Assembly: GCA_902533625.1 (NCBI GenBank)
Contig: CACAMI010000005.1
Span: forward strand, 1 to 64,000
Direction of reading: 5' to 3'
Source: an uncultured Alphaproteobacteria bacterium
GTDB taxonomy: Bacteria > Pseudomonadota > Alphaproteobacteria > Rhodobacterales > Rhodobacteraceae
DNA length: 64,000 bases
Positions within the stretch are counted from its first letter, which is position 1. Each line of letters starts with the position of its first letter. The notes below the pieces were generated by a model, which saw nothing but the letters and a program-made list of their open reading frames with translations, had not been told where the DNA came from and made no database searches. Of the stretch, positions 1 to 8,463 are shown piece after piece. The translations under genes were made by a program, and so were the position numbers.

Positions 1-605
1 AAGATGTAATATACGCAATGCAACTAGGTTCTGATTCGATCCCTAAGGATTGTGATTTTTTGGTTTTGGGTGAAATGGGAATTTCAAATACTTCATCCGC
101 AACGGCTATATCCTGCGCTCTTTTTAATGAACCTGCTGAAAATTGGACTGGTTTAGGAACAGGTCTCAATGCTGAAGAATTATCAACAAAAATTTCAGTA
201 ATAAAATCTGGACTTACATTGCATGGGAAAAATTTTGACAAAGTGGAAAGAATTCTGGCAGCTTATGGAGGGAGAGAAATAGCTGCAATTGCAGGATCAG
301 TAATTGCAGCTAGAGTTAGAGGGATTCCAGTACTTTTGGATGGATTTATCTGTACTGCAGCAGCAGCAACATTAACACTTTTTGATAAAAAAATATTAGA
401 CCACTGCTTTATTTCACATGTGTCTACTGAACCTGGACATTCAGGGCTTATTAAGAATCTAAATAAAGATCCAATATTAGATTTAAATCTAAGGTTAGGA
501 GAGGGAAGTGGCGCTGCTATTGCTTCTTTAATAATAAAATCGGCTCTAGTCACCCATAATGGTATGTCGACATTCTCTGAAGCTGGCGTAAGTGAGAAGA
601 ATTAA
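1..605 (+). CDS. cobT: Nicotinate-nucleotide--dimethylbenzimidazole phosphoribosyltransferase CobT, 3' part
   Basis: C-terminal part of CobT, which transfers phosphoribose from nicotinate mononucleotide to dimethylbenzimidazole, giving alpha-ribazole 5'-phosphate for the lower ligand of vitamin B12. The reading frame is open from the window edge (frame starting at base 3), so the ATG at 18 is internal and the true start lies upstream. The family motifs GEMGISNTSSA and GGREIAAIAGSVIAA, followed by a DGFICTAAAATL segment, are all present. It ends 2 bp before cobS, so cobT-cobS-cobC read as one operon. Identification is secure; only the missing 5' end limits it. Confidence 0.93.
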   Translation, partial: DVIYAMQLGSDSIPKDCDFLVLGEMGISNTSSATAISCALFNEPAENWTGLGTGLNAEELSTKISVIKSGLTLHGKNFDKVERILAAYGGREIAAIAGSVIAARVRGIPVLLDGFICTAAAATLTLFDKKILDHCFISHVSTEPGHSGLIKNLNKDPILDLNLRLGEGSGAAIASLIIKSALVTHNGMSTFSEAGVSEKN

Positions 606-607
606 AG

Positions 608-1393
608 GTGAAATTTTTTTCTCAAAATAGATATGTTTTGGACCTTTTGGCATCTGTAATGTTTTTTACAAGAATACCGGTAAATTGGTCTTATTTTTCA
701 GAAAAAGCGCCAGATTTGACAAGAGCGGCTTGGACATTTCCTTTGATTGGTTATTTGGTAGGGGTTATAGCAGGGGGACTTGGGGACATGCTTCTTTTAT
801 TAGGGGCTCCCATTTTTGTATCAGCGGCGATTGCAATTGCGTTCAGCGTTTTTATTACTGGAGCTTTTCATGAAGATGGTTTGGCTGATATGGCCGATGG
901 TTTTGGTGCGGGCGGCGCACCAGAAAGAATCAATGAAATTATTCATGATAGTCGGTTGGGAACCTATGGGGTGGCTGCTTTAACCTTGGGCATGTTAATC
1001 CGAGTTGGTTTAGTAGTGTCTTTAGTAGATTTAGGGTATTCCTTGATATCTGTGCTTTCAGTTGGATTTGCTTCTGGGAAACTGGCAATTCTTATCTCGC
1101 GTAATTTCTTTAACCTTTCAGATTTTGCAAAAACGGGTAGCGTTTTTGGTTTTATTACACCAATAAACCTACTTATGGCTACTATAATTTGGCTTACCCC
1201 ACTTTTAGTTCTCTTTCCAATTTTTGCTATAATTTTAGGGACATTTTTTTCCTTTTGGTTAATTTACATAATTGGTTCAAAAGCGACAAATCTTATAGGT
1301 GGTATCACGGGGGATGTTTTGGGAGCAACAGCATTTTTGAGCGAAATCGGATTTTTGTTGGGAGTAGCAATTGTTCTATTTTTTGCAATATGA
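608..1393 (+). CDS. cobS: Adenosylcobinamide-GDP ribazoletransferase CobS
   Basis: Integral membrane enzyme that joins adenosylcobinamide-GDP to alpha-ribazole (or its phosphate) to make cobalamin or its 5'-phosphate. The 261-residue protein is strongly hydrophobic with several membrane segments and carries the family's acidic motif FHEDGLADMADG at residues 87-98 plus a GGITGDVLGA motif near residue 235. The start is GTG at 608, two bases after the cobT stop, with little room for another choice. The stop overlaps the ATG of the next gene by 4 bp (ATGA), indicating translational coupling. The length is normal for the family. Confidence 0.93.
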   Translation: MKFFSQNRYVLDLLASVMFFTRIPVNWSYFSEKAPDLTRAAWTFPLIGYLVGVIAGGLGDMLLLLGAPIFVSAAIAIAFSVFITGAFHEDGLADMADGFGAGGAPERINEIIHDSRLGTYGVAALTLGMLIRVGLVVSLVDLGYSLISVLSVGFASGKLAILISRNFFNLSDFAKTGSVFGFITPINLLMATIIWLTPLLVLFPIFAIILGTFFSFWLIYIIGSKATNLIGGITGDVLGATAFLSEIGFLLGVAIVLFFAI

Positions 1394-2004
1394 TTAAGCC
1401 GGGTAAATTAATCCTTATCCGCCATGCTCCTGTTAAAAAGAAAGAGGGCTTCCTGCCTGAACATAATCCAGGCGCGATAATAAATGATGATGAATTTAAA
1501 AACCTTGCAAAAAATATTCCTCAAGATTCTGTATGGTATGTAAGCCCACTTAGGAGAACCATGCAGACAGCTGATAGCCTTTCAAAATATGTGCGAAATC
1601 GAAAAACTATTATAGACAGTAATCTCATAGAGCAGAATTTTGGAAACTGGTCGGGAATGCGAATTTCCGAGGTTTGGAAAGAATTAAGAGATAATGCGGT
1701 CCAGCATAACTTTTCATTTCTTTGCCCCGAAATTTCACCGCCTAATGGAGATAGCTTTTTGGATCAATGCAAGCGAATTTCACGTTGGGTCGAAAATTTA
1801 AATTTTAATGATTCACAAGTTATAGTTGCCATAACCCATTCAGGAGTGATAAGAGCAGCACTATCTCACATGCTTGGAATAGAACCAGACAAAGCAGTTG
1901 GAATAGAGATATTGCCACTTAGTTTAAGCTTACTTGAAGTTTTGAATGAAGAGGACTGCATTCATAGGGGAGGCAGATTTCGTCTTTTAGGTGTTAATAA
2001 GTAA
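1390..2004 (+). CDS. cobC: Histidine phosphatase family protein, probable alpha-ribazole phosphatase (CobC)
   Basis: A 204-residue phosphoglycerate-mutase-like phosphatase. The catalytic RH pair is at residues 11-12 (RHAP rather than the usual RHG), the SPLRRTMQTA substrate-loop motif is near residue 50 and the second histidine is in ITHSGVIRAAL near residue 150. The start is the ATG at 1390 overlapping the cobS stop; an open frame runs further upstream inside cobS but has no family similarity. Position behind cobT and cobS supports dephosphorylation of alpha-ribazole 5'-phosphate or adenosylcobalamin 5'-phosphate. The superfamily is certain, the substrate is inferred from context. Confidence 0.8.
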   Translation: MIKPGKLILIRHAPVKKKEGFLPEHNPGAIINDDEFKNLAKNIPQDSVWYVSPLRRTMQTADSLSKYVRNRKTIIDSNLIEQNFGNWSGMRISEVWKELRDNAVQHNFSFLCPEISPPNGDSFLDQCKRISRWVENLNFNDSQVIVAITHSGVIRAALSHMLGIEPDKAVGIEILPLSLSLLEVLNEEDCIHRGGRFRLLGVNK

Positions 2005-2029
2005 GCAAATAGAAAAATCAATAAAAAAT

Positions 2030-2566
2030 TTAGTTCTTTATTTGAACTGGAATTCCAGCAACCATTAACGTAACCTTATCAGCCATCTGTGCTACTTTTT
2101 GATTTAGGTTTCCTGAAATGTCTCTAAAATCTCTTGTCAGCTTATTGTCGGGAACTATGCCCATGCCTGTCTCGTTGCTTACTATAATAAGCTGGGCTTT
2201 TGTGAGCTTTATCGCATTTAAAAAACTTACTATTTTTTTCTCATCAAACTTTTCGGCGCATAGAAGGTTTGAAACAAATAAGGTCAGACAATCAATTAAC
2301 ATTATATCGTTTGACGAAGCAGAAAGAAGAGGATCGGAAAGGTTGAGTGGACATTCCTTAGTTTGAAAATCCTCACCCCTATCAGTTTTATGTATTCTTA
2401 TACGTTCTTCCATTTCTGGATCTAGAGCTTGCCCTGTTGCAATATATATTGGGTGTGTCTTACAATTTTTTGATAATTTCAATGCAAGGTTTTGAGCAAA
2501 TTTTGTTTTTCCGGCTCTAGCTCCACCAAGAATTAAATGAGTTTTACAATATTTTTGCTTTTTCAT
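2030..2566 (-). CDS. cobU: Bifunctional adenosylcobinamide kinase / adenosylcobinamide-phosphate guanylyltransferase
   Basis: CobU/CobP, which phosphorylates adenosylcobinamide and then transfers GMP from GTP, producing the AdoCbi-GDP substrate of CobS. The 178-residue protein has a P-loop GGARAGKT at residues 14-21, the histidine expected to be guanylylated near residue 59 within EERIRIHK, and the family signatures LIDCLTLFVSN and SNETGMGIVPDN. It converges on the cobT-cobS-cobC operon with a 25-bp gap, so the local cluster covers activation of both halves of the nucleotide loop. The start is an ATG; the length is normal. Confidence 0.93.
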   Translation of the reverse strand: MKKQKYCKTHLILGGARAGKTKFAQNLALKLSKNCKTHPIYIATGQALDPEMEERIRIHKTDRGEDFQTKECPLNLSDPLLSASSNDIMLIDCLTLFVSNLLCAEKFDEKKIVSFLNAIKLTKAQLIIVSNETGMGIVPDNKLTRDFRDISGNLNQKVAQMADKVTLMVAGIPVQIKN

Positions 2567-2711
2567 TACTAGATTTAAATAAAGTTATTTCTTTTTTTTA
2601 TTATGATAATGCGAATAGATTAAAGTAAAATTGGGGCTAAAATCCAGCGCAGTTTTATTTACCAGTGTAAATATCCATAGTCGTTTACCATAATGTTTTT
2701 TTACTTCCAAT

Positions 2712-4217
2712 TTAAGTTCCACAAAAGGTTTCATGAATTTTTTCAGATTCTTTTGGTGGTAGACATAAGTCTTTATTATTTAAATTTTCTTTAAAAGGTT
2801 CTAACGATGCTTTAACTAGTCTTTCAAATGACTTAAATTCTGTTATTCCAATCTTATAATTTTGAATAGATTCTAGTAATGATTTTTCCACTTGGTGATT
2901 TCGAGGTATAATAAAGGGGTTAGATGAACGCAAAATTTCGAGTGTCTTGTTCTCTTCAACATTATGGTGTTTCAATATTAATTTCCAATCTTCAATCCAT
3001 GCTTTCAATTCCTCGCTTGGGGCTAGAGTATTTAAATCTTTTGGAATGGCTGTCCCGTTCAAATAGTTTGTGAGAGATCTAAAACTATTTGTAAAATCAG
3101 CTTTTTGGGCCTTGAGAAGTTCTAGAAAGGTTTGCGCGTGCTCGAAAATTTTTGGCTCCTCACATGAATTAAGAGGTGATATACCAATCTTTTTTATCAT
3201 TAGTTTCCTAAAAATATTATCATAATGGCTACTAAATCTTTCAATTATTTTTTGAGCATCTTGGACCGCATCCTCTGGTTTGTCTGCTATTAGGGGCAGT
3301 AATGTTTCCGCTAGCCTGCTCAAATTCCAGGGGGCAACTTTTGGTTGGTTTGAATATTTGTATCGGCCACTATGATCAATAGAGCTGAAAACTTGATCGG
3401 GATTGTATTCATCCATAAAAGCGCATGGACCGTAGTCAATTGTTTCGCCACATATTGCCATATTATCAGTATTCATGACTCCGTGGATGAAGCCAAAACT
3501 CATCCACTGTGCTATTAATTCAGCTTGACGTTGGGAAACAGCATTCAACAAACCAAGATACTTATCTTTATTGCTTTTAAGGTCTGGAAAATGTCTCTGG
3601 ATCGAATAGTTTGCTAGTGCTTTAACGTCATTATATTGCCCTCTTGAGGCAAAAAATTCAAAAGTACCAACTCTAATATGGCTGCTTGCCACTCTAACAA
3701 GTAATGCACCTGGAAAGATATCTTCCCTTACTACTTTATCACCAGTTAAAATGGCAGCTAGAGATCTTGTCGTTGGTATGCCCATGGCATTCATCGCCTC
3801 AGATATTATATATTCCCGAAGTACGGGACCTAGTGCAGCGTTACCATCTCCGCCTCTAGAATATGGAGTGCGTCCAGAGCCTTTTAATTGGATATCATAT
3901 CTACCTTTTTTGCCAACAACTTCTCCAAGAAGTATAGCCCTGCCATCTCCAAGTTGAGGAGAAAAATATCCAAATTGATGCCCAGCATACACCGTTGCAA
4001 TTGGTTCGGAGCCATCAATTATTTCTGAACCACTTAGAAAGTTTAAACCTTCTAAAGATTTTAAATATTCGGAAGATATTCCCAGTTTATCAGCGACATT
4101 TGAGTTTAACTTAATAATTGAGGGGTTACTTGGGACCCTTGGTTTAATCTCAGTATAGAAATTGCTTGATAGTTTAACGTACGTGTTATCAAAGTTAATG
4201 CATGGTAGTTTATTCAC
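2712..4217 (-). CDS. selO: Protein adenylyltransferase SelO (YdiU/UPF0061 family)
   Basis: Pseudokinase-fold enzyme that AMPylates proteins and has been linked to redox stress. The 501-residue protein carries the hallmark LKGSGRTPYSRGGDG nucleotide-binding stretch, then VLREYIISEAM and a DYGPCAFMDEY segment. It ends in FCGT, placing a cysteine at the C-terminal position occupied by selenocysteine or cysteine in family members. The start is GTG at 4217. It is transcribed divergently from the ureohydrolase gene across about 100 bp of TA-rich DNA. Targets cannot be inferred from sequence. Confidence 0.92.
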   Translation of the reverse strand: MNKLPCINFDNTYVKLSSNFYTEIKPRVPSNPSIIKLNSNVADKLGISSEYLKSLEGLNFLSGSEIIDGSEPIATVYAGHQFGYFSPQLGDGRAILLGEVVGKKGRYDIQLKGSGRTPYSRGGDGNAALGPVLREYIISEAMNAMGIPTTRSLAAILTGDKVVREDIFPGALLVRVASSHIRVGTFEFFASRGQYNDVKALANYSIQRHFPDLKSNKDKYLGLLNAVSQRQAELIAQWMSFGFIHGVMNTDNMAICGETIDYGPCAFMDEYNPDQVFSSIDHSGRYKYSNQPKVAPWNLSRLAETLLPLIADKPEDAVQDAQKIIERFSSHYDNIFRKLMIKKIGISPLNSCEEPKIFEHAQTFLELLKAQKADFTNSFRSLTNYLNGTAIPKDLNTLAPSEELKAWIEDWKLILKHHNVEENKTLEILRSSNPFIIPRNHQVEKSLLESIQNYKIGITEFKSFERLVKASLEPFKENLNNKDLCLPPKESEKIHETFCGT

Positions 4218-4255
4218 GTGAGGTTTTCACCTTATGGCTATGATTGAGGTAGAGT

Positions 4256-4288
4256 TATATACCTATTATATATATAATAGTATATAAT
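4256..4288 (+). promoter_or_regulatory. TA-rich candidate promoter region between selO and the ureohydrolase gene
   Basis: Nearly pure alternating T/A sequence in the divergent intergenic region. Two exact TATAAT hexamers read on the plus strand (4273-4278 and 4283-4288), 41 and 31 bp before the proposed ureohydrolase start. No convincing -35 element lies 16-18 bp upstream of either. In DNA this AT-rich such hexamers arise by chance, so this is a candidate only. Confidence 0.3.
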
Positions 4289-4318
4289 CTTAACAAAATT
4301 TTAATTTTGGAGCTAATT

Positions 4319-5302
4319 TTGACTGCCAAAGATCAATCTTTTTTTGAACCAATCTCCGGATTTGATTTGCCTCGTTTTGCGGGGGTACCTACTTTCATGA
4401 GACTGCCTTATGTTCCTCCTGAGAATCAAAGATTCAATGAGGTCGAACTTGGCTTGATAGGGGTGCCATGGGATGCTGGCACTACTAATAGACCAGGCCC
4501 TCGTCATGGACCTAGGCAAATGCGAGATTTTTCAACGATGATTAGAAGGATCAATCCGGCAACGGGTGTCGATCCTTTTGGCTTAGTGTCATGCGCTGAC
4601 CTAGGTGATGTTGGGCCAAATCCTGCCGACTTGAATGACTCAATGGAAAGGATTACACGCTTTTATCAATCTATTGTTAATAATAAGATTACACCAATGA
4701 CGATTGGTGGGGATCATTTGGTTTCATTGCCAGTCCTAAGAGCATTAGGTCAGAGAGAACCCCTTGGTATGATCCATTTTGATAGCCATACAGACTTATT
4801 CAAAAGTTATTTTGGAGGCTACAAGTATACACATGGAACACCATTCAGAAGAGCCATAGAAGAGAACCTATTAGATCCAAAAAGAGTTATACAGATCGGC
4901 ATAAGGGGCACCATGTATGATGGTGAAGACATTGAGTGGGGAAAGGAAAACGGTGTTACAATCATTATGGTAGAGGAGTTTTTTGAAAGAGGAATAGAAG
5001 ATGTCATGGAGCAAGCACGAGACGTTTGTGGAAATAAACCAACTTATTGTAGCTTTGATATTGATTTTATCGACCCCGCTTTCGCCCCTGGTACTGGAAC
5101 ACCAGAGATAGGAGGCCCAAACAGTTTTGAGGCGCAAAAAGTCATAAGAGAACTGAAAGGAATGAATTTGATTGGTGCTGATCTAGTTGAGGTATCACCA
5201 CCTTTTGATCCGTCTGGAGGTACTGCTTATCTGGGAATATCCTTGGTGTTCGAACTTATGTGTATTTTGGCGGAAATTATAAGGAAAAATCCAAAAAAAT
5301 AA
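4319..5302 (+). CDS. speB: Agmatinase / ureohydrolase family enzyme
   Basis: Mn-dependent hydrolase that releases urea from a guanidino compound; agmatine is the usual guess, but guanidinobutyrate or guanidinopropionate fit the same subfamily. With the TTG start at 4319 the protein has 327 residues. Metal ligands are visible: GGDH at 130-133, DSHTD at 155-159 and SFDIDFIDP at 245-253; THGTPF at 171-176 supplies another conserved histidine. The TTG at 4319 is chosen over the one at 4307 because GGAG at 4309-4312 lies 6 bp before it. It precedes glutaryl-CoA dehydrogenase by 23 bp, suggesting co-transcription. Confidence 0.82.
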   Translation: MTAKDQSFFEPISGFDLPRFAGVPTFMRLPYVPPENQRFNEVELGLIGVPWDAGTTNRPGPRHGPRQMRDFSTMIRRINPATGVDPFGLVSCADLGDVGPNPADLNDSMERITRFYQSIVNNKITPMTIGGDHLVSLPVLRALGQREPLGMIHFDSHTDLFKSYFGGYKYTHGTPFRRAIEENLLDPKRVIQIGIRGTMYDGEDIEWGKENGVTIIMVEEFFERGIEDVMEQARDVCGNKPTYCSFDIDFIDPAFAPGTGTPEIGGPNSFEAQKVIRELKGMNLIGADLVEVSPPFDPSGGTAYLGISLVFELMCILAEIIRKNPKK

Positions 5303-5325
5303 TGAAAGAGAAACGGAAAATTTAA

Positions 5326-6564
5326 ATGAAAGATATTGAAAATAAGGCTGAAAAAGTAGCATTGAAAGGGAAAGATATTCCAAATTTGAGTCCTTTTAAT
5401 TGGGAGGACCCTTTTTTAATTGATGATCAACTCTATGACGAAGAAAAAATATTAAGAGACTCAGTTAGAAATTTTTGTGATGATATTTTGTCTAAAAAAA
5501 TTGATGCAGCTTACAAAGAGGAGTTAGTTGATCGGGATATTTTTCCCAAATTTGGTGAAATGGGGTTGCTAGGGATAACAGTCCCAGAAGAATATGGAGG
5601 CTTAGGGGGAAGTTATGTATCCTATGGACTAGCCGCTAGAGAAATAGAGAGAATTGATTCAGGGTATCGTTCAATGATGTCAGTTCAATCGAGCTTGGTT
5701 ATGTATCCAATTTTTGCATATGGTAGTGAAGAGCAAAGAAGAAAATATCTCCCTGAATTGTCTAAAGGTAGACTAATTGGATGTTTTGGATTAACAGAAC
5801 CAGATGCAGGCAGTGATCCTTCAAGTATGCTAACCAGAGCAAAAAAGACTAGTTCCGGATATGTGCTCAATGGTTCAAAAATGTGGATCTCTAATTCACC
5901 TATAGCAGATATCTTTATTATTTGGGCTAAATTAGAAGATGAGACGGGTCCTATTAGGGGATTTATAGTTGAGAAAAATACTCCGGGCTTAACTGCACCA
6001 AAGATAGATGGAAAGTTAAGCCTTAGAGCTTCCGTAACTGGTGAAATAGTATTGAAAGATGTAAATGTGCCAGAGCAAAGTATTTTGCCAAATGTTAGTG
6101 GCCTCAAGGGTCCATTTGGCTGCCTGAGTAGAGCAAGGTATGGAATATCTTGGGGAGCTATGGGTGCAGCAGAGTATTGTTGGCATGTCGCTAGACAATA
6201 TGGTCTGGATCGAAAACAGTTCGGTAAGCCTCTAGCTCAAACACAATTGTTTCAAAAAAAATTAGCTGATATGCAAACTGAAATTTCTCTTGGCCTTCAG
6301 GGAAGCCTTAGGTTGGGTCGACTGATCGATGAAGGAATGGCATCTCCAGAATTGATTAGTTTAATGAAAAGAAATAATTGTGGAAAAGCTTTAGATATAG
6401 CAAGAATGTCAAGAGATATGCTTGGAGGGAATGGAATTTCGTCTAGTTTTGGAGTCATGAGACATTCTCAAAATCTTGAAACGGTAAATACTTATGAAGG
6501 AACTCATGATATTCATGCACTAATTTTAGGTAGAGCCCAAACAGGTTTGCAGGCCTTTTTTTAA
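5326..6564 (+). CDS. gcdH: Glutaryl-CoA dehydrogenase
   Basis: FAD enzyme that oxidises and decarboxylates glutaryl-CoA to crotonyl-CoA in lysine, tryptophan and glutarate breakdown. The 412-residue protein has the acyl-CoA dehydrogenase order of an N-terminal helical domain, [12 protein letters not shown] in the middle beta domain, [14 protein letters not shown] and DRKQFGKPL in the C-terminal helices, and the catalytic glutamate in [16 protein letters not shown] near residue 391. This last signature and the RASVTGE segment are typical of GCDH rather than general fatty acyl-CoA dehydrogenases. A class III CoA-transferase at 8464-9600 could supply its substrate. Confidence 0.85.
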   Translation: MKDIENKAEKVALKGKDIPNLSPFNWEDPFLIDDQLYDEEKILRDSVRNFCDDILSKKIDAAYKEELVDRDIFPKFGEMGLLGITVPEEYGGLGGSYVSYGLAAREIERIDSGYRSMMSVQSSLVMYPIFAYGSEEQRRKYLPELSKGRLIGCFGLTEPDAGSDPSSMLTRAKKTSSGYVLNGSKMWISNSPIADIFIIWAKLEDETGPIRGFIVEKNTPGLTAPKIDGKLSLRASVTGEIVLKDVNVPEQSILPNVSGLKGPFGCLSRARYGISWGAMGAAEYCWHVARQYGLDRKQFGKPLAQTQLFQKKLADMQTEISLGLQGSLRLGRLIDEGMASPELISLMKRNNCGKALDIARMSRDMLGGNGISSSFGVMRHSQNLETVNTYEGTHDIHALILGRAQTGLQAFF

Positions 6565-6574
6565 TTTTCAAGTT

Positions 6575-7336
6575 TTACGTTTGAAGTTTATATCCAGTTT
6601 TAAATATTAAGATTATGACGGATATGCACAATAGTGTGAATAAAAATATAGCTAAAAGGGATGTCGTAATTGAAACATCGCCTGTTCCAAAGAAACTCCA
6701 TCTGAAACCACTGACCAAATAGAGAACTGGATTTAGTAAAGTAATTTTTTGCCATAATTCTGGCAACATTTGTATTGAATAAAATGTGCCTCCCAAGAAT
6801 ACAAGAGGGGTAACTACGAGAGTTGGAATAAAATTTAAACGTTCAAAACTATCAGACCAAATCCCAATTATGAATCCAAATAAAGAAAAACTTACCACAG
6901 TCATAATCATAATTAACAACATCAAAACTGGATACTTAATCTCAAGGTCTACAAATAAGCTAGCAGTTGCTAATATGATTATGCCAATAAGTATGGATTT
7001 TGTAGCTGCCGCTCCAACGTAACCTATTACAATTTCAAAAGAAGAAACTGGTGCAGATAAAATTTCATATATTGTTCCAGAAAATTTAGGAAAGTATATC
7101 CCAAAAGCACCGTTATTAAGGCTTGAAGTCATCATATTTAACATCATTAGGCCAGGAACAATAAAGGCACCGTAAGTTATGCCATCAATGTCAGTAATTC
7201 TTGATCCAATAGCTGATCCAAACACTATGAAATATAGGGTAGTAGAGATTATTGGTGATATTAAACTACCAATAATAGTTCGAAAAAATCGAGACATTTC
7301 ATGAATATAAATCGCTTTTATAGCATAAATATTCAT
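6575..7336 (-). CDS. ABC-2 type transporter permease
   Basis: A 253-residue inner-membrane protein with about six hydrophobic segments, of the ABC-2 (YadH/NodJ-like) exporter permease family. It contains the family-typical TLYFIVFGSAIGSRI region near the first membrane helices and the VTPLVFLGGTFYS segment before the last ones. The ATG overlaps the stop of the ATPase gene by 4 bp, so the two are translated together and form an exporter. Substrate is unknown; homologues export lipids, polysaccharides or drugs. It converges on gcdH with only 10 bp between them. Confidence 0.87.
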   Translation of the reverse strand: MNIYAIKAIYIHEMSRFFRTIIGSLISPIISTTLYFIVFGSAIGSRITDIDGITYGAFIVPGLMMLNMMTSSLNNGAFGIYFPKFSGTIYEILSAPVSSFEIVIGYVGAAATKSILIGIIILATASLFVDLEIKYPVLMLLIMIMTVVSFSLFGFIIGIWSDSFERLNFIPTLVVTPLVFLGGTFYSIQMLPELWQKITLLNPVLYLVSGFRWSFFGTGDVSITTSLLAIFLFTLLCISVIILIFKTGYKLQT

Positions 7337-8262
7337 TGACTTCTCCCTGAAACCAAATCTACGAATATTTCCTCTAAACTACTTTGGTGGGTTTCAAAAT
7401 CCAAGATTTTCAAGCCAGAGTTTGAGATTCTAGACATGATCTCAAAAATATCACTATTTCGATCTTTACTATCATATGAATATATTATGGTAGAATTCGT
7501 CTTTCCAAATTCTAAATTCAACTCTTTCAGTTCCTCAGGTATAGAATTTTTCTTTGATTCAATACTTAGAATTAATTTTCTCTTCCCAAGTCTTTTCATA
7601 AGAACCTTTTTATCTTCTGTCAGAAGTATTTCCCCTTGATTAATTATTCCTACCCTATCTGCCAATTCCTCTGCTTCCTTAATATAGTGTGTAGTTAGAA
7701 TCACAGTAACTCCTGATTTCTTTAGCGACCTAATCATATTCCACAAAGTTTTCCTGAGGGATACATCCACACCTGCAGTGGGTTCGTCTAAAAACAAAAC
7801 ACTGGGTTCATGAGACAGCGCCTTTGCAATAAGAACTCTTCTTTTCATACCTCCTGATAGGGATAAAATTCTTTCATCTTTCTTATCTCCAAGGGATAGG
7901 TCATCCAATAGAGAATGTAGATATTCCGGGTTACTTGGCTTTCCGTGAAGACCTCTACTGAAAACAAGCGTATTCCAAACGGTTTCAAAAGTCTCTAAAG
8001 TGAGTTCTTGTGGTACTAAGCCAATCTCACTTCGTGCTTTCTTATATTCGGTAACTGTATCGAAATCTTTTACTTTTATATTTCCTTCTGACTGCCTGGT
8101 TATCCCACAAACAGAAGAAATGAGAGTGGTTTTGCCAGCACCATTCGGTCCCAAAAGAGCGAAAATTTCACCTTCCTCTATCTCCAATGAAATTTTATTT
8201 AATGCTCTAACGTTATTTGGGAAAAGTTTTGAAACGTTATTTATTCTTAAGATATTTTTCAT
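7333..8262 (-). CDS. ABC transporter ATP-binding protein
   Basis: A 309-residue ATPase partner of the downstream ABC-2 permease. Walker A GPNGAGKT is at residues 38-45, the Q-loop in GLVPQELTL near 81-89, the signature LSGGM at 135-139 and Walker B VLFLDEP at 155-161, followed by the switch histidine in LTTHYIKEAEELADR. The last 80 residues form the extra domain usual in YadG/CcmA-like ATPases. The start is an ATG. The pair interrupts the otherwise metabolic neighbourhood of gcdH and the CoA-transferase. Confidence 0.9.
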   Translation of the reverse strand: MKNILRINNVSKLFPNNVRALNKISLEIEEGEIFALLGPNGAGKTTLISSVCGITRQSEGNIKVKDFDTVTEYKKARSEIGLVPQELTLETFETVWNTLVFSRGLHGKPSNPEYLHSLLDDLSLGDKKDERILSLSGGMKRRVLIAKALSHEPSVLFLDEPTAGVDVSLRKTLWNMIRSLKKSGVTVILTTHYIKEAEELADRVGIINQGEILLTEDKKVLMKRLGKRKLILSIESKKNSIPEELKELNLEFGKTNSTIIYSYDSKDRNSDIFEIMSRISNSGLKILDFETHQSSLEEIFVDLVSGRSQ

Positions 8263-8398
8263 AAAAATCCGTTTTTTATCAAAAGGAATATATGGTGGAT
8301 AGGGTTCTTAAGAGTGCTTTTAATTCAATTGTAGTACCATTTACAAGTGGTAAATTTCTTATTCCTGTCTGCCTTATTTCATTGATATAATTTCAGAG

Positions 8399-8441
8399 AT
8401 CACCAAAACTTTAATATCTTAAGAGTTGAAATTATGGTGAT
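8399..8441. repeat. Inverted repeat downstream of the CoA-transferase gene
   Basis: ATCACCA at 8399-8405 is repeated inverted as TGGTGAT at 8435-8441, and the loop can itself pair (AACTTT at 8407-8412 with AGAGTT at 8422-8427, one G-T pair). It lies 23 bp past the CoA-transferase stop, so it may be a transcript-end hairpin, but no T-run follows on that strand. The rest of the 200-bp gap 8263-8463 shows nothing recognisable. Confidence 0.3.
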
Positions 8442-8463
8442 AGCGAGATCACATTTATTCGGT

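Noticed and set aside
1189-1389. Longer start for the CobC-like phosphatase inside cobS
   Set aside because: The extra 67 residues are an off-frame reading of cobS; the family start matches the ATG at 1390.
1-2566. Cobalamin riboswitch controlling the cob genes
   Set aside because: The start of the operon is outside the window, and no B12-box-like sequence is visible upstream of cobU.
5685-6107. 140-codon open frame antisense to gcdH
   Set aside because: Composition and position fit a shadow of the dehydrogenase gene.
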